DNA of 64,000 nucleotides, taken from assembly GCF_014284275.1 (NCBI RefSeq), contig NZ_JACOFU010000001.1, forward strand, positions 806,001 through 870,000, written 5' to 3'. The translations under genes and the position numbers were made by a program. This stretch comes from Affinundibacterium amnicola (lineage in GTDB: Bacteria > Pseudomonadota > Gammaproteobacteria > Burkholderiales > Burkholderiaceae_D). This document shows positions 17,676 through 26,651 of the stretch, one piece after another; positions within the stretch are counted from its first letter, which is position 1, and the number at the start of each line of letters is the position of its first letter. The notes under the pieces are model-generated. The model had not been told where the DNA came from, ran no database searches, and saw only the letters and a program-made list of their open reading frames with translations.

Positions 17676-18863
17676 ATGATGGAATTAACGATACTTCAAA
17701 ATGATATGGCATGGCCGTTCGCGATTTTAATCGCTTGGATGGCCGGCGAATTTACTCATCGCTGGGTCAAGTTACCTCGCATTAGTGCTTATGCCATCGT
17801 CGGTTTTCTGCTGGCACCATCGCAGCTTGGATTATTACCCGTTACTCAATCGCCCACCATGTTATTAATGGCTAACATTGCTTTTGGCTTGATCTTATTT
17901 GAAAGTGGTTATCGAATTAATTTACGTTGGTTGCGCAATAATCCGTGGATTGCCGTAAGCAGCTTGACCGAGGCTGCGCTGACCTTTATTTGTGTTTATT
18001 TTCTTGTACTCGCGTTCGGACAATCAACAACTTCAGCACTATTGTTGGCCGCTTTATCAATGGCGACATCACCAGCAACCATACTTAGGGTGATTAACGA
18101 ACATAAAAGTTCTGGTCAAGTCACTGAACGTGTTTTACATCTCTCCGTACTCAACTGTGTTTTTGCCGTGTTGGTTTTTAAGATCATTGTTGGACTGGTT
18201 ATTTTTAAAACCTCAGGTAATTTATGGGACGCGAGCTATAACGGTCTTGTGGTTCTCATTATTTCTGCGTCTTTGGGAGTTGGTTTCGGCATTTTTATTC
18301 CTGCTGTTTTACGCAAAACTAAACGACTGCATCAAGATGGGACCTTAGCGTTCACGATCGCCGTGGTGTTCATCGTCGCACTTACGCACAGTTTAAAGTT
18401 GTCCCCCGTGTTAGCCACACTCACATTCGGGCTGGTGGTTCGCCATCGACGGATCATCTTAAATGCATCTCAGCATGGATTCGGCGCACTCGGTGATTTA
18501 CTGTCGGTTATTTTATTTGTCTTCATCGCAGCCACCATCGAATGGCGACAAGTTGTTGCGGGAGTGGGATTAGGCTTGGCAATTATTTTCGTTCGTCAAT
18601 TTGCAAAAATAATTGGAATTGGTATTTTCGCGCGTGTCAGTGGTATTTCATGGCGCAAAGGTGCCTTAATTGGGATGGCAACCATGCCAATTTCTGCATT
18701 TGTGATTTTGGTGCTAGAGCAATCGAGGTATATCGGGATTGATTTGATAGATCAACTTGCGCCTTTGGCCGCCGCAGCACTCACATTGGAAATTATCGGT
18801 CCCTTGTTCATTCAAAGAGCGTTAATTTGGGCACACGAAGTACCTGAAATCAAGGAGAACTAA
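17676..18863 (+). CDS. CPA2-type cation/proton antiporter, membrane domain only
   Basis: A protein of 395 residues that is almost entirely hydrophobic, with about 11-13 membrane helices. The pattern is that of the Na+/H+ exchanger fold: VKLPRISAYAIVGFLLAP near the N-terminus, NIAFGLILFESGYRIN, and a TSPATILRV helix in place of the usual acidic ion-site region. It lacks the C-terminal RCK/TrkA-N domain found in KefB/KefC. The start has AAGGA eight bases upstream. The downstream gene begins one base after its stop, so the two are translationally coupled. The ion carried (Na+ or K+) is not readable. Confidence 0.85.
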   Translation: MMELTILQNDMAWPFAILIAWMAGEFTHRWVKLPRISAYAIVGFLLAPSQLGLLPVTQSPTMLLMANIAFGLILFESGYRINLRWLRNNPWIAVSSLTEAALTFICVYFLVLAFGQSTTSALLLAALSMATSPATILRVINEHKSSGQVTERVLHLSVLNCVFAVLVFKIIVGLVIFKTSGNLWDASYNGLVVLIISASLGVGFGIFIPAVLRKTKRLHQDGTLAFTIAVVFIVALTHSLKLSPVLATLTFGLVVRHRRIILNASQHGFGALGDLLSVILFVFIAATIEWRQVVAGVGLGLAIIFVRQFAKIIGIGIFARVSGISWRKGALIGMATMPISAFVILVLEQSRYIGIDLIDQLAPLAAAALTLEIIGPLFIQRALIWAHEVPEIKEN

Positions 18864-18864
18864 G

Positions 18865-19977
18865 ATGGCCTTAGAGAAATTTAAGAACTCACAAGCGCTG
18901 AGTATGGGCGTTGAACTTGAGCTTCAGTTGATCAGTTTAAGTAACTTTGATTTGGTAGCGGCCAGCCCAGATATGCTGGAACTATTGTCACGTAACGATT
19001 TTCCTGGTGTTGTTACACCCGAAGTCACCGAGAGCATGATTGAAATCGCCACCAGCATTCATACTGAGTATGGTGGCTTAATCACAGAACTAGAACAGAT
19101 GCGCAATATTTTAGTGCGTGCAGCTGATCGCCTAAATATTGGCATCAGCGGCGGCGGCACACATCCATTCCAGATTTGGTCGGATCGACGCATTTTCAAT
19201 AAGCCCCGATTCCAAGAAGTTTCGGCTCTATACGGTTACTTGACCAAACAATTTACGATCTTCGGACAACATGTTCACATTGGTTGCACCAATGGTGATG
19301 AGGCGCTTTTTCTACTGCATGCACTCAATCGCTACGTACCACATTTTATTGCCTTGTCAGCCTCCTCGCCTTTCGTGCAAGGACATGACACTTTATTTAA
19401 TTCTGCGCGATTAAACTCTGTTTTTGCCTTCCCTTTAAGTGGCCGCGCACCGTTCTTTCTCAAATGGGAAGAATTTGAAAAACATTATTTTGAGAAAATG
19501 GAGCACACCGGCGTAGTAAAAAGTATGAAGGATTTTTATTGGGATATCCGACCAAAACCGGAATATGGCACGATTGAATTACGTGTTTGCGACACGCCAC
19601 TAACTGTCGAACGTGCTGCAGGATTGGCATGTTATTTACAATCCTTATGTAAATATTTATTAGAACGAAATGAACCCGAACCAGCAGAAGATGACTACCT
19701 AGTCTACAACTACAATCGATTTCAAGCTTGCCGGTTTGGATTAGATGGCACCATCGTCCATCCAAAATCGTACGAACAAATGCCGCTGCGCGAGGATATT
19801 CTGACGACTGTACGTAAAATACAAACCCACGCCGATAGCTTAGGTGCAGGCGATGCTCTGGAACATATTTACCAAGCGACACATACCCGCAGCGATGCCA
19901 GTCTGTTACGCGATGAATATTCGAACCGCGGCAGCGTCGAAGGAATGGTCGACTTTTCTATACAAAGATTTAGATAA
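18865..19977 (+). CDS. YbdK-type carboxylate-amine ligase (glutamate-cysteine ligase family 2)
   Basis: A protein of 370 residues with the GCS2 signatures SMGVELELQLIS at the N-terminus, GGGTHPFQIWSDRRI, YGYLTKQFTIFGQHVHIG, the LSASSPFVQG segment and TIELRVCDTPLTVERAAGLACYLQ. The family joins an amine to the gamma-carboxylate of glutamate using ATP; YbdK has weak glutamate-cysteine ligase activity in vitro and its true substrate is unsettled. A strong ribosome site (GGAGAA) lies inside the end of the antiporter gene. The coupling with a Kef-like antiporter is notable because Kef systems are gated by glutathione compounds. Confidence 0.92.
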   Translation: MALEKFKNSQALSMGVELELQLISLSNFDLVAASPDMLELLSRNDFPGVVTPEVTESMIEIATSIHTEYGGLITELEQMRNILVRAADRLNIGISGGGTHPFQIWSDRRIFNKPRFQEVSALYGYLTKQFTIFGQHVHIGCTNGDEALFLLHALNRYVPHFIALSASSPFVQGHDTLFNSARLNSVFAFPLSGRAPFFLKWEEFEKHYFEKMEHTGVVKSMKDFYWDIRPKPEYGTIELRVCDTPLTVERAAGLACYLQSLCKYLLERNEPEPAEDDYLVYNYNRFQACRFGLDGTIVHPKSYEQMPLREDILTTVRKIQTHADSLGAGDALEHIYQATHTRSDASLLRDEYSNRGSVEGMVDFSIQRFR

Positions 19978-20125
19978 AACCATCAATCAATACAGCATAG
20001 CTCGAAACTTAACACGATTAGCAATTAAGACTTATGCAAAACAGATTTGACGTCGTCGCAGTCGCCTCCTCGAATAATTCGCCCCTAGCTGGCGCAATTA
20101 TGCTTAAGCTAAGCCCTAGGCTCAT

Positions 20126-20521
20126 ATGAAAATCCTTCACTTGTTACCATTGATCTTGATCTGTCTTACTGCAGTTTACTGCGTAGCTCTGGGGATGATT
20201 GCACTAACCAAGCCTGCAACGGCAGCGAGATTTTTGCTCGGATTTGCAAATAGTATGTTTCTCCACTATACGGAATTGTTCTTGCGACTCGCGATAGGCT
20301 TTGCTTTTGTATTGCATAGTCCCAATATGCTTTTGACTGACATCTTTCACTGGTTTGGCTGGATTCTCATCAGCACAACGGCGTGCTTATTTTTAGTGCC
20401 ATGGCAATCACATCGACAATTCACGTTGTATGTAGTACCACATGCGAATCGTTTTCTAAAATTGATCGGCGTCACTTCATTGATAGCAGGTTTCGCGATA
20501 CTTTTTTCAACTTTCCACTAA
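20126..20521 (+). CDS. Small membrane protein, four helices, function unknown
   Basis: A protein of 131 residues with four predicted membrane helices (about 5-27, 45-67, 74-92 and 110-128). Segments such as FANSMFLHYTELFLRLAIGFAFV and FHWFGWILISTTACLFLVPW suggest a compact integral membrane fold, but I do not recognise the family. It follows the GCS-like gene by 148 bases, with only a weak ribosome site. It may have its own promoter. Confidence 0.65.
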   Translation: MKILHLLPLILICLTAVYCVALGMIALTKPATAARFLLGFANSMFLHYTELFLRLAIGFAFVLHSPNMLLTDIFHWFGWILISTTACLFLVPWQSHRQFTLYVVPHANRFLKLIGVTSLIAGFAILFSTFH

Positions 20522-20652
20522 AGCCTTCATTTTTTGTACGAAATAATGAAATTAAATCACCCCTTTGTGCTGGCCATCACATAAATTATGTATCGTTCAA
20601 ATTAAGATGCTGACATTGTTTTGAATAATCACCACCCCAAAGGAAAATTGAA

Positions 20653-20760
20653 ATGTTAGCCGCGATTAAAGATTACAAAGAATGGCGTAGTTATAAAGTC
20701 CCAGTTGGACAAGCGCTTCGTTTAACTTTAAAAAGCAAGCTAGCATTACGTCTATTTTGA
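20653..20760 (+). CDS. 35-residue basic small protein
   Basis: The frame starts MLAAIKDYKEWRSYKV and ends KSKLALRLF. AAAGGA sits at the right distance before the ATG, and a strong rho-independent terminator begins 12 bases after the stop, so the unit looks like a complete small gene. The product is basic (about eight Lys/Arg) with a likely amphipathic C-terminal helix and no signal peptide. I do not recognise a named family. It is too short for usual gene-length cutoffs. A regulatory RNA that ends at the same terminator is an alternative. Confidence 0.6.
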   Translation: MLAAIKDYKEWRSYKVPVGQALRLTLKSKLALRLF

Positions 20761-20772
20761 TTTTCCAAATAT

Positions 20773-20809
20773 AAAAAAACTCCATGTATGCAATTACATG
20801 GAGTTTTTT
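20773..20809. terminator. Strong bidirectional rho-independent terminator
   Basis: ACTCCATGTA (20779-20788) pairs perfectly with TACATGGAGT (20795-20804) around a six-base loop, with six A before and six T after. It ends the small-ORF transcript on + and can also stop transcripts of the FAD oxidoreductase on -. Confidence 0.92.
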
Positions 20810-20894
20810 ATTGAGGCTTCAGATAGAAACAAACAAAATCAAATAGAGTTTTTAGATCAACATATCAGCGCACTAAGTTCATACGCCACAAGAT

Positions 20895-21887
20895 TTAAGC
20901 TAATGCGTTGGCAATTCCTAAACCGCTTAGGAAAGCATTTTCAACCCGCCCCGCTCCATCCAAGCCTGCTGCAAACCAATCTCCACATACACCGATCTTG
21001 GCTTTAGGATCCCATAAAAATGACTCTGCTAAAGGTGCATCCGCTTGTGCAAAGCGCCAACGATGTGTTACAGCGTGAATAGCCTGAATTGGCGATCCAG
21101 TGGCTTCATGAAAAGCCTTCGACAATTTCTCTTTAGCGCGTTCATGGTCATCCTCTAAGTGCTCGACACTCCATGCCGCAGTTGCATGACAGACCCAGCG
21201 TTCACCGGCACGATGATCAGGTTTAGATGTATCGCGCGCAATCCAACCCAAACGAGAATTTGCAACCCAAGCACCGTCATAATCCAAATTTAATGGATGC
21301 TGAAACCCCAGCATCAATACCCAACATGGTTGCAAATGAACACTGGCTACTTGTTTACTAAAGCTCGCATGGTCTTTCAATAATACAGAGGCTTGTTCTG
21401 GTGGAATCGCCATAATCACCGCATCGAATGGTCCCGCAGATGCGGCAACAGGAATCTCATCGGTTTTTACTGACAATATCCATTGTTCACCATGGGCTTC
21501 CAAGGCGACCACTTGCTGTTCCAAACGTACGTCAAAACCATGTGCCAATTGTTTGCCTAAGGAACTCATTCCAGGTACAGGTACAAAACGCTGAGAACTC
21601 TTTCCAGCTGCAGTAGTTTTACCGTGATCGAGATTCACTAGCTTACTTTCCCAAGGAACCACCCATTCTAATTTACGCCAATCTGCGACCTCTTTTTTGA
21701 ATCGATCTGAACTCGCGGTGAAATATTGCGCGCCGTGATCAAAGCCACCGAGTTCGGTTTGTCGTGTACTCATACGTCCGCTCACACCGCGACTTTTTTC
21801 ATACACAGTAACATGATGTCCCTGTGCCTGACATTGACGGGCTGCGGTTAATCCAGCTAAACCAGCACCGATGATGGCTACCTGCAT
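20895..21887 (-). CDS. FAD-dependent amine-oxidase-like (renalase-type) protein
   Basis: I choose the ATG at 21887 (MQVAIIGAGLAGL) because AAGGAG precedes it by six bases; a longer frame adds a charged tail not seen in the family. The 330 residues begin with the Rossmann dinucleotide motif GAGLAGLTAARQ and the YEKSRGVSGRMSTR segment that binds FAD, then FDHGAQYFTA, typical of NAD(P)-binding FAD proteins of the renalase/YobN group. The C-terminal CGDWFAAGLDGAGRVENAFLSG motif closes the flavin site. The substrate is unknown. The bidirectional terminator lies downstream. Confidence 0.88.
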   Translation of the reverse strand: MQVAIIGAGLAGLTAARQCQAQGHHVTVYEKSRGVSGRMSTRQTELGGFDHGAQYFTASSDRFKKEVADWRKLEWVVPWESKLVNLDHGKTTAAGKSSQRFVPVPGMSSLGKQLAHGFDVRLEQQVVALEAHGEQWILSVKTDEIPVAASAGPFDAVIMAIPPEQASVLLKDHASFSKQVASVHLQPCWVLMLGFQHPLNLDYDGAWVANSRLGWIARDTSKPDHRAGERWVCHATAAWSVEHLEDDHERAKEKLSKAFHEATGSPIQAIHAVTHRWRFAQADAPLAESFLWDPKAKIGVCGDWFAAGLDGAGRVENAFLSGLGIANALA

Positions 21888-22002
21888 ACTTTTCTCCTTA
21901 TTTTTATCGAACTTCAATCAAACTTTCATCCAACACAAAAAACATCGTCAACCTTCAACATGAAGCATCCATTAATTTAAATTCCAATTCAAATTCACCA
22001 GG

Positions 22003-22035
22003 CAAAAAAAAACCCACAATTCACATCGTGGGTTT
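22003..22035 (-). terminator. Rho-independent terminator of the CBS gene
   Basis: Read on -, AACCCAC and GTGGGTT form a seven-pair stem with a 10-base loop followed by an uninterrupted T-tract (the A-run 22004-22012 on +). It is eight bases after the end of the CBS-domain gene. Confidence 0.9.
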
Positions 22036-22042
22036 CGCACTA

Positions 22043-22495
22043 TTACGATTCTTTTTCATCTTCAACTGGCCAATCGCGGATATAGGCCTTCAACATTTTA
22101 TTTTCAAAACTTTGCGCTTCTAGCACAGCACGTGCGACGTCGTAGAAAGAGATCACGCCCATTAAAGTCTTCGCATCCATCACTGGCAAATAACGAGAAT
22201 GTTTTTCCAGCATCATACGGCGCACTTCGTTAACTTCGGTCTCTGGAGTCACTGTCATGGGATGATCATCCATGTATTTACGAACTGTTCCGTCACCTAA
22301 GGCGCCACCGTTTTTATGAATGGCACGAATCACTTCACGAAAAGTCAGCATTCCCACCAGATCACCAAATTCCATGACGATCAATGAGCCTATATCTTTT
22401 TCCTCCATGAAGCTGACCGCATCCTTCATTGGTGTATCAGGCGTAATCGTAAAAAGAATATTTCCCTTTACCTGCAGAATTTCTGAAACCTTCAT
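22043..22495 (-). CDS. Stand-alone two-CBS-domain protein
   Basis: A protein of 150 residues made almost only of two CBS motifs (about 7-65 and 75-135), with MKDAVSFMEEKDIGSLIVME, GMLTFREVIRAIHKNG, VNEVRRMMLEKHSRYLPVMD and GVISFYDVARAVLEAQ. CBS pairs bind adenosine nucleotides or similar ligands and regulate partner proteins; a partner cannot be named. It is followed by a clean terminator, so it forms its own transcription unit. Confidence 0.92.
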   Translation of the reverse strand: MKVSEILQVKGNILFTITPDTPMKDAVSFMEEKDIGSLIVMEFGDLVGMLTFREVIRAIHKNGGALGDGTVRKYMDDHPMTVTPETEVNEVRRMMLEKHSRYLPVMDAKTLMGVISFYDVARAVLEAQSFENKMLKAYIRDWPVEDEKES

Positions 22496-22774
22496 CTTAT
22501 TCCTCCGATCTGATCTACCTAATCTAGCCTAAAGGCTCAGCCATCACCTAGCAGTTAAAACTTTCAGGGCAATCTTTGCTTTCTTTCACCTAATGTATCG
22601 CAAGCACCAAGAAAAATCTAGTGATTAAGAACAAGTATTTTTGATTTATTGCAAGATCTCACGGGATCTGTGGTTTGCCGAAAATGATTACTGCCTTGAT
22701 TAACACGTCAGGTCTTTTCAAAAACATGGCAAGTGCGTAGGATGTCGGCATCCAATTAGGGAGAATACCAGTTT

Positions 22775-24085
22775 ATGAGCGGTCCAAAATACCCAGGCTT
22801 TGACACTTTGTCATTGCATGCCGGCGCCGTAGCCGATCCAGCTACCGGTGCGCGAGCCACCCCAATTTATTTCACATCTTCATTTGAATTTAAAGATTCC
22901 GATCATGCGGCTTCGCTTTTCAATATGGAACGCGCGGGCCATGTTTATAGCCGCATTACCAATCCCACCAACGCTGTACTAGAAGAACGTATGGCTGCGC
23001 TGGAAGGCGGCGTCGCTGGCATCGCTGTCGCCAGCGGACAAGCCGCGCTGCATCTTGGTTTATCGACGATTGCAGGGGCTGGATCGCACATCGTCGCATC
23101 ACCTGCGCTTTATGGTGGCTCGCATAATTTGCTGGCCTACACCATGAAACGCTTCGGAATCGAGACTAGCTTTGTCGATCCACGTGATCTTGATGCCTGG
23201 CGCAATGCGATACGCCCGAATACGAAAGTTTTCTTTGGTGAAACCTTAGGCAATCCTGGACTGGATGTTTTCAATATTCCCGCCATCGCAGAAATCGCAC
23301 ATGAAAATCATCTGCCCTTAATGCTCGATTCGACCTTTACCACGCCCTACCTATTACGACCATTCGAACACGGCGCCGATTTGGTGTATCACTCCGCCAC
23401 CAAATTTCTGTGCGGACACGGTACGGCAATCGGTGGTGTTTTGGTTGATGGTGGCACGTTCGACTGGCAAGCGGCTTACGAGAAAACCGGACGTTTTGCC
23501 GAGCTATGTGAGCCATATGAAGGTTTTCATGGCATGGTGTTTAGTGAAGAATCGACAGTTGGCGCTTTTTCATTACGTGCACGGCGTGAAGGCTTACGTG
23601 ACTTTGGCGCGTGCATGAGTCCACACAATGCCTTCGCCATCTTGCAGGGAATAGAAACCTTGGGGTTGCGTATGGACAGACATGTTGCGAATGCCCGTAA
23701 AGTCGTTGAATTCTTGTCTTCACATGCCGCTGTAGAGTCTATCGCGTTTCCAGAATTGGCATCGCATCCCGATTATGAACTGGCGAAAACACTGTTGCCC
23801 AAAGGTTGTGGCTCGGTCTTTTCTTTCAATATCAAAGGTGATCGTGCTGCGGGTCAACGATTTGTCGAATCGCTCAAAGTATTCTCACATCTTGCCAATG
23901 TCGGTGATGCAAAATCTTTGGTAATTCATCCAGCTTCGACTACGCATTTCCGTGTGCCAGCCGAACAATTGGCGGCATCAGGCATCAGTGAAGGAACGAT
24001 ACGTCTTTCTGTTGGTTTAGAAAATGTCGACGACCTGATTGAAGATTTGACGCGTGGTTTAAAAATGGCTCAGAAAGGCAAATAA
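22775..24085 (+). CDS. metY: O-acetylhomoserine aminocarboxypropyltransferase / sulfhydrylase
   Basis: A cytoplasmic PLP enzyme of 436 residues in the Cys/Met metabolism family. The N-terminal FDTLSLHAG, ARATPIYFTSSF and SRITNPTNAVLEERMAALEGG segments and the PLP-lysine motif SATKFLCGHGTAIGG (Lys near residue 210) place it with MetY-type enzymes, which make homocysteine from O-acetylhomoserine and sulfide. A GGGAGAA ribosome site precedes the ATG. A small stem-loop (GGATG/CATCC at 22740-22753) sits just before that site. The alpha/beta hydrolase gene begins two bases after the stop. Confidence 0.93.
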   Translation: MSGPKYPGFDTLSLHAGAVADPATGARATPIYFTSSFEFKDSDHAASLFNMERAGHVYSRITNPTNAVLEERMAALEGGVAGIAVASGQAALHLGLSTIAGAGSHIVASPALYGGSHNLLAYTMKRFGIETSFVDPRDLDAWRNAIRPNTKVFFGETLGNPGLDVFNIPAIAEIAHENHLPLMLDSTFTTPYLLRPFEHGADLVYHSATKFLCGHGTAIGGVLVDGGTFDWQAAYEKTGRFAELCEPYEGFHGMVFSEESTVGAFSLRARREGLRDFGACMSPHNAFAILQGIETLGLRMDRHVANARKVVEFLSSHAAVESIAFPELASHPDYELAKTLLPKGCGSVFSFNIKGDRAAGQRFVESLKVFSHLANVGDAKSLVIHPASTTHFRVPAEQLAASGISEGTIRLSVGLENVDDLIEDLTRGLKMAQKGK

Positions 24086-24086
24086 G

Positions 24087-24893
24087 ATGCACCTCACGAT
24101 ACAGAATAAAGAAGTCTATGCGTACACAGGTGGCAAAGCATTTAATCCTAATTTGCCGACCATCATTTTGGTGCATGGTGCGCAAAATGACCATTCGGTT
24201 TGGGCTTTACAGTCACGCTATTTAGCACATCATGGTTTTAGTGTATTGGCAGTTGATCTGCCCGGTCACGGTCGCAGCGCAGGTCCGGCTTTAAGCAGTG
24301 TGGAGAAACTCGCAAGTTGGTTGCTGGAATTAATCGAACTCAGCGGCGTACAGCAAGCCTATGTTGCAGGTCATAGCATGGGTTCATTGATCGCCTTAGA
24401 AGCGGCCAGCATGGCGCCAGAGCGCATACAAAAACTCGCTTTACTCGGCACAGCATTCCCTATGAAAGTCTCGGATGCTTTGCTATTCTCAGCACAGCAT
24501 GATGAACAATCGGCGATTGATATGGTGAATATTTTTTCACATAGCAGCATGGCACACAAACCATCTTGCCCGGGACCTGGTTTCTCGGTAATGAATGGCA
24601 GCATGCGCTTGATGCAAAGAATTTCTGCTATCAATCCCGAGCAAGTTTTCTTCAATGATTTCACTGCCTGCAATACGTATTTAAACGGTGAAGAAGCAGC
24701 AAAGAAAGTGCAATGCCCTACGCTGTTTTTGCTGGCACGTCAGGACATGATGACGCCTGTCAAAGCAAGTTCTTTGTTATCAAACGCAATCAACAACAAG
24801 CAGATTCACATCATTGAACATTGTGGGCATTCTATGATGAGTGAACAGGCTGATGCGGTGTTGGATGCTTTGTATGGATTTATGAAGACTTGA
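24087..24893 (+). CDS. Alpha/beta hydrolase
   Basis: A protein of 268 residues. The oxyanion motif is ILVHGAQNDHSVW, then DLPGHGRS, the nucleophile elbow is GHSMG (Ser near residue 96), an acid in the LARQDMMTP segment and the catalytic His in EHCGHSMM. It starts two bases after metY, so it is part of that operon. Enzymes of this shape beside homoserine O-acetyl genes are sometimes thioesterases or esterases; the substrate is not readable here. Confidence 0.92.
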   Translation: MHLTIQNKEVYAYTGGKAFNPNLPTIILVHGAQNDHSVWALQSRYLAHHGFSVLAVDLPGHGRSAGPALSSVEKLASWLLELIELSGVQQAYVAGHSMGSLIALEAASMAPERIQKLALLGTAFPMKVSDALLFSAQHDEQSAIDMVNIFSHSSMAHKPSCPGPGFSVMNGSMRLMQRISAINPEQVFFNDFTACNTYLNGEEAAKKVQCPTLFLLARQDMMTPVKASSLLSNAINNKQIHIIEHCGHSMMSEQADAVLDALYGFMKT

Positions 24894-24934
24894 GATGCTA
24901 TAAAACTGATGAGCAAGCCCGTGGTTTCAACATT

Positions 24935-24968
24935 CCCTCTCCTGCATACGGAAGAGGGTTAGGGTGAG
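24935..24968 (+). repeat. REP-like palindromic repeat, copy 1
   Basis: CCCTCT and AGAGGG arms with a 12-base middle, followed by TTAGGGTGAG. This is the layout of the palindromic intergenic repeats common in proteobacteria. A related copy lies 120 bases downstream in the opposite orientation. Confidence 0.6.
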
Positions 24969-25080
24969 AATAGTGCCGTGACGACAGAACGATTAAATTG
25001 TAGCATACGGCACAACATCTGAATCACATTACTGAAGCACGTCCAACAGCATTCTCAAGACCCCTTCCGAATCTGAACGT

Positions 25081-25120
25081 CCCTCATCCCCGCCCCTTCT
25101 CCTGCTAGCGGGAGAAGGGA
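25081..25120 (-). repeat. REP-like palindromic repeat, copy 2 (inverted)
   Basis: CCCTCATCCC precedes a stem whose arms are CCCTTCTCC (25094-25102) and GGAGAAGGG (25111-25119). Compared with copy 1 the flank is on the other side, so the pair is inverted. The stem is strong and could end transcripts from either neighbour. Confidence 0.65.
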
Positions 25121-25123
25121 GAA

Positions 25124-26644
25124 TTAAACCTTGACTGTTGAAGCCTGCAAACCAGATAGACTATCTAATATCCTCTTAATCGTTTCTTGCACCATATTTT
25201 CAATGCGCGGATCAACACTTCCCGCGTTCAAAATACTAGATGCATTCTTCAATTGCTGTATCGCTTCGAGCTGCAACAGATGCAATTTCAATGCTTCGAC
25301 ATTCAAACGTAATTCGACATCCATTGCTCTTAGTTGCTGATGTAACTGCATCTCAAGTTCTTGTTCCAAACGAACCCGAGCTAGCGCCATTTGACCATCA
25401 TCTGCCAGCCACAACGCTTGTTCACCTTTCGCTTGCATACTTGCTTGCAAACGTTTGGTCGCGATTTGTTCTTGTTGTGTTTGCAGCTGTTCGGCAATCT
25501 GCTCTTGGGTTGCCATTTCCATGCTATTGAATTTTAAATCGACATCGGTCGTTGACGTAAACTTCACCAAAATCGCCACCATTTCAATCGCGAAAAACCA
25601 GGTCAACCACCAGATTAATTGAAAGCGTCGATTCGCATCATTGCGCACTAAATCAGCGACAGCGGCAAAATCAGCAGCAAAGCCTGATTGTGCGGCAAGT
25701 GTAATTTTCTTCTCTTGCGATTCACTCAGTGCCATCTCTTTTTGCTTCGCTTCACTAATATGTGATTGCACTTGCTTCTGCTCATTTAGCAGGATCTTCT
25801 TTTCAGCGTTTTTCTGTTGCTTCCATTCCAGCAGCTTATTTATCACGACACCGTCTGCAGCTTGACATGGTGCTTTGGCAGCGCTCAACTTTTGATTCAA
25901 TGCATCAATCTTTGCTTCTAATAAGGCGTCTGGAATATTGGAATTCTTCTGCGCCAATAAAGGGCGTAATTGGCGTTGCAATGAAAAATCTGTTTTAGCA
26001 AACGCTTGCCAGCAGGCTCTGGCTTTTTGTCGATACGCTGCTAAATCAGGTGGCTCACTTGCCAACAGCAAATCAACTTGTTTAATTGCACCTTCCACCC
26101 TTGTTGCATCGTTACGCAAAGCTGGCAAGCCAACCGCCAATTGCGCCGACTGCACATTATCAATCATCCGAGTGCGCGCCATCTCGCCGACTTTGACATC
26201 AATCTCGGCGCGATTACTCTCGACAAAAAAGGGATATACCATCGTCGACGCAGAGAGTAATGCTAACAATCCGCGCCAACTTAAACCGAACAACTTCTTC
26301 CACCAAATTGCATCGGCACGAATGCTAATCAACATTTGCCGTTCTAAACACCATTGGAATATCGCCCAAATAACACCAGCCAGTACCGCCCCCCAAGCAG
26401 AGATTGTGCTCATGGTCGCCAGCATATGTCCCATGCCATAGCCAGAAAAAATCGCGAAGAAGATGACTAGCGATCCGATCCCGTAATACTTATGCCGTCC
26501 ACGGGTAAAACGATAAGCGCCCTGCTGATCGCGTTCTTCCAATACTTCCAACGGCACTGCAGCGGACAAGGCCAAAAAACTTAGGGCTGCACGCTGCCAC
26601 TGCCAGCGCTGAGTTGCGGCGGCAGAATTCACTGATGCATACAT
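25124..26644 (-). CDS. Membrane protein with long coiled coil (DUF4407-like)
   Basis: A protein of 506 residues. Membrane helices lie near 52-72, 82-100 and 122-142; after a soluble alpha-helical segment of about 190 residues a further helix lies near 341-363 (LIWWLTWFFAIEMVAILVKF). The C-terminal ~140 residues are Gln/Glu/Leu-rich and predicted coiled coil. The helical layout with FVESNRAEID after helix 3 is like DUF4407 proteins, whose role is unknown; I am not certain of the family. It starts seven bases past the response regulator stop on the same strand and probably shares its transcript. Confidence 0.65.
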   Translation of the reverse strand: MYASVNSAAATQRWQWQRAALSFLALSAAVPLEVLEERDQQGAYRFTRGRHKYYGIGSLVIFFAIFSGYGMGHMLATMSTISAWGAVLAGVIWAIFQWCLERQMLISIRADAIWWKKLFGLSWRGLLALLSASTMVYPFFVESNRAEIDVKVGEMARTRMIDNVQSAQLAVGLPALRNDATRVEGAIKQVDLLLASEPPDLAAYRQKARACWQAFAKTDFSLQRQLRPLLAQKNSNIPDALLEAKIDALNQKLSAAKAPCQAADGVVINKLLEWKQQKNAEKKILLNEQKQVQSHISEAKQKEMALSESQEKKITLAAQSGFAADFAAVADLVRNDANRRFQLIWWLTWFFAIEMVAILVKFTSTTDVDLKFNSMEMATQEQIAEQLQTQQEQIATKRLQASMQAKGEQALWLADDGQMALARVRLEQELEMQLHQQLRAMDVELRLNVEALKLHLLQLEAIQQLKNASSILNAGSVDPRIENMVQETIKRILDSLSGLQASTVKV

Positions 26645-26651
26645 AGTGACC

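Noticed and set aside
22640..22700. AGATC/GATCT stem upstream of metY as a possible SAM-type riboswitch
   Set aside because: Only five pairs, no conserved core of any SAM or SAH riboswitch class.
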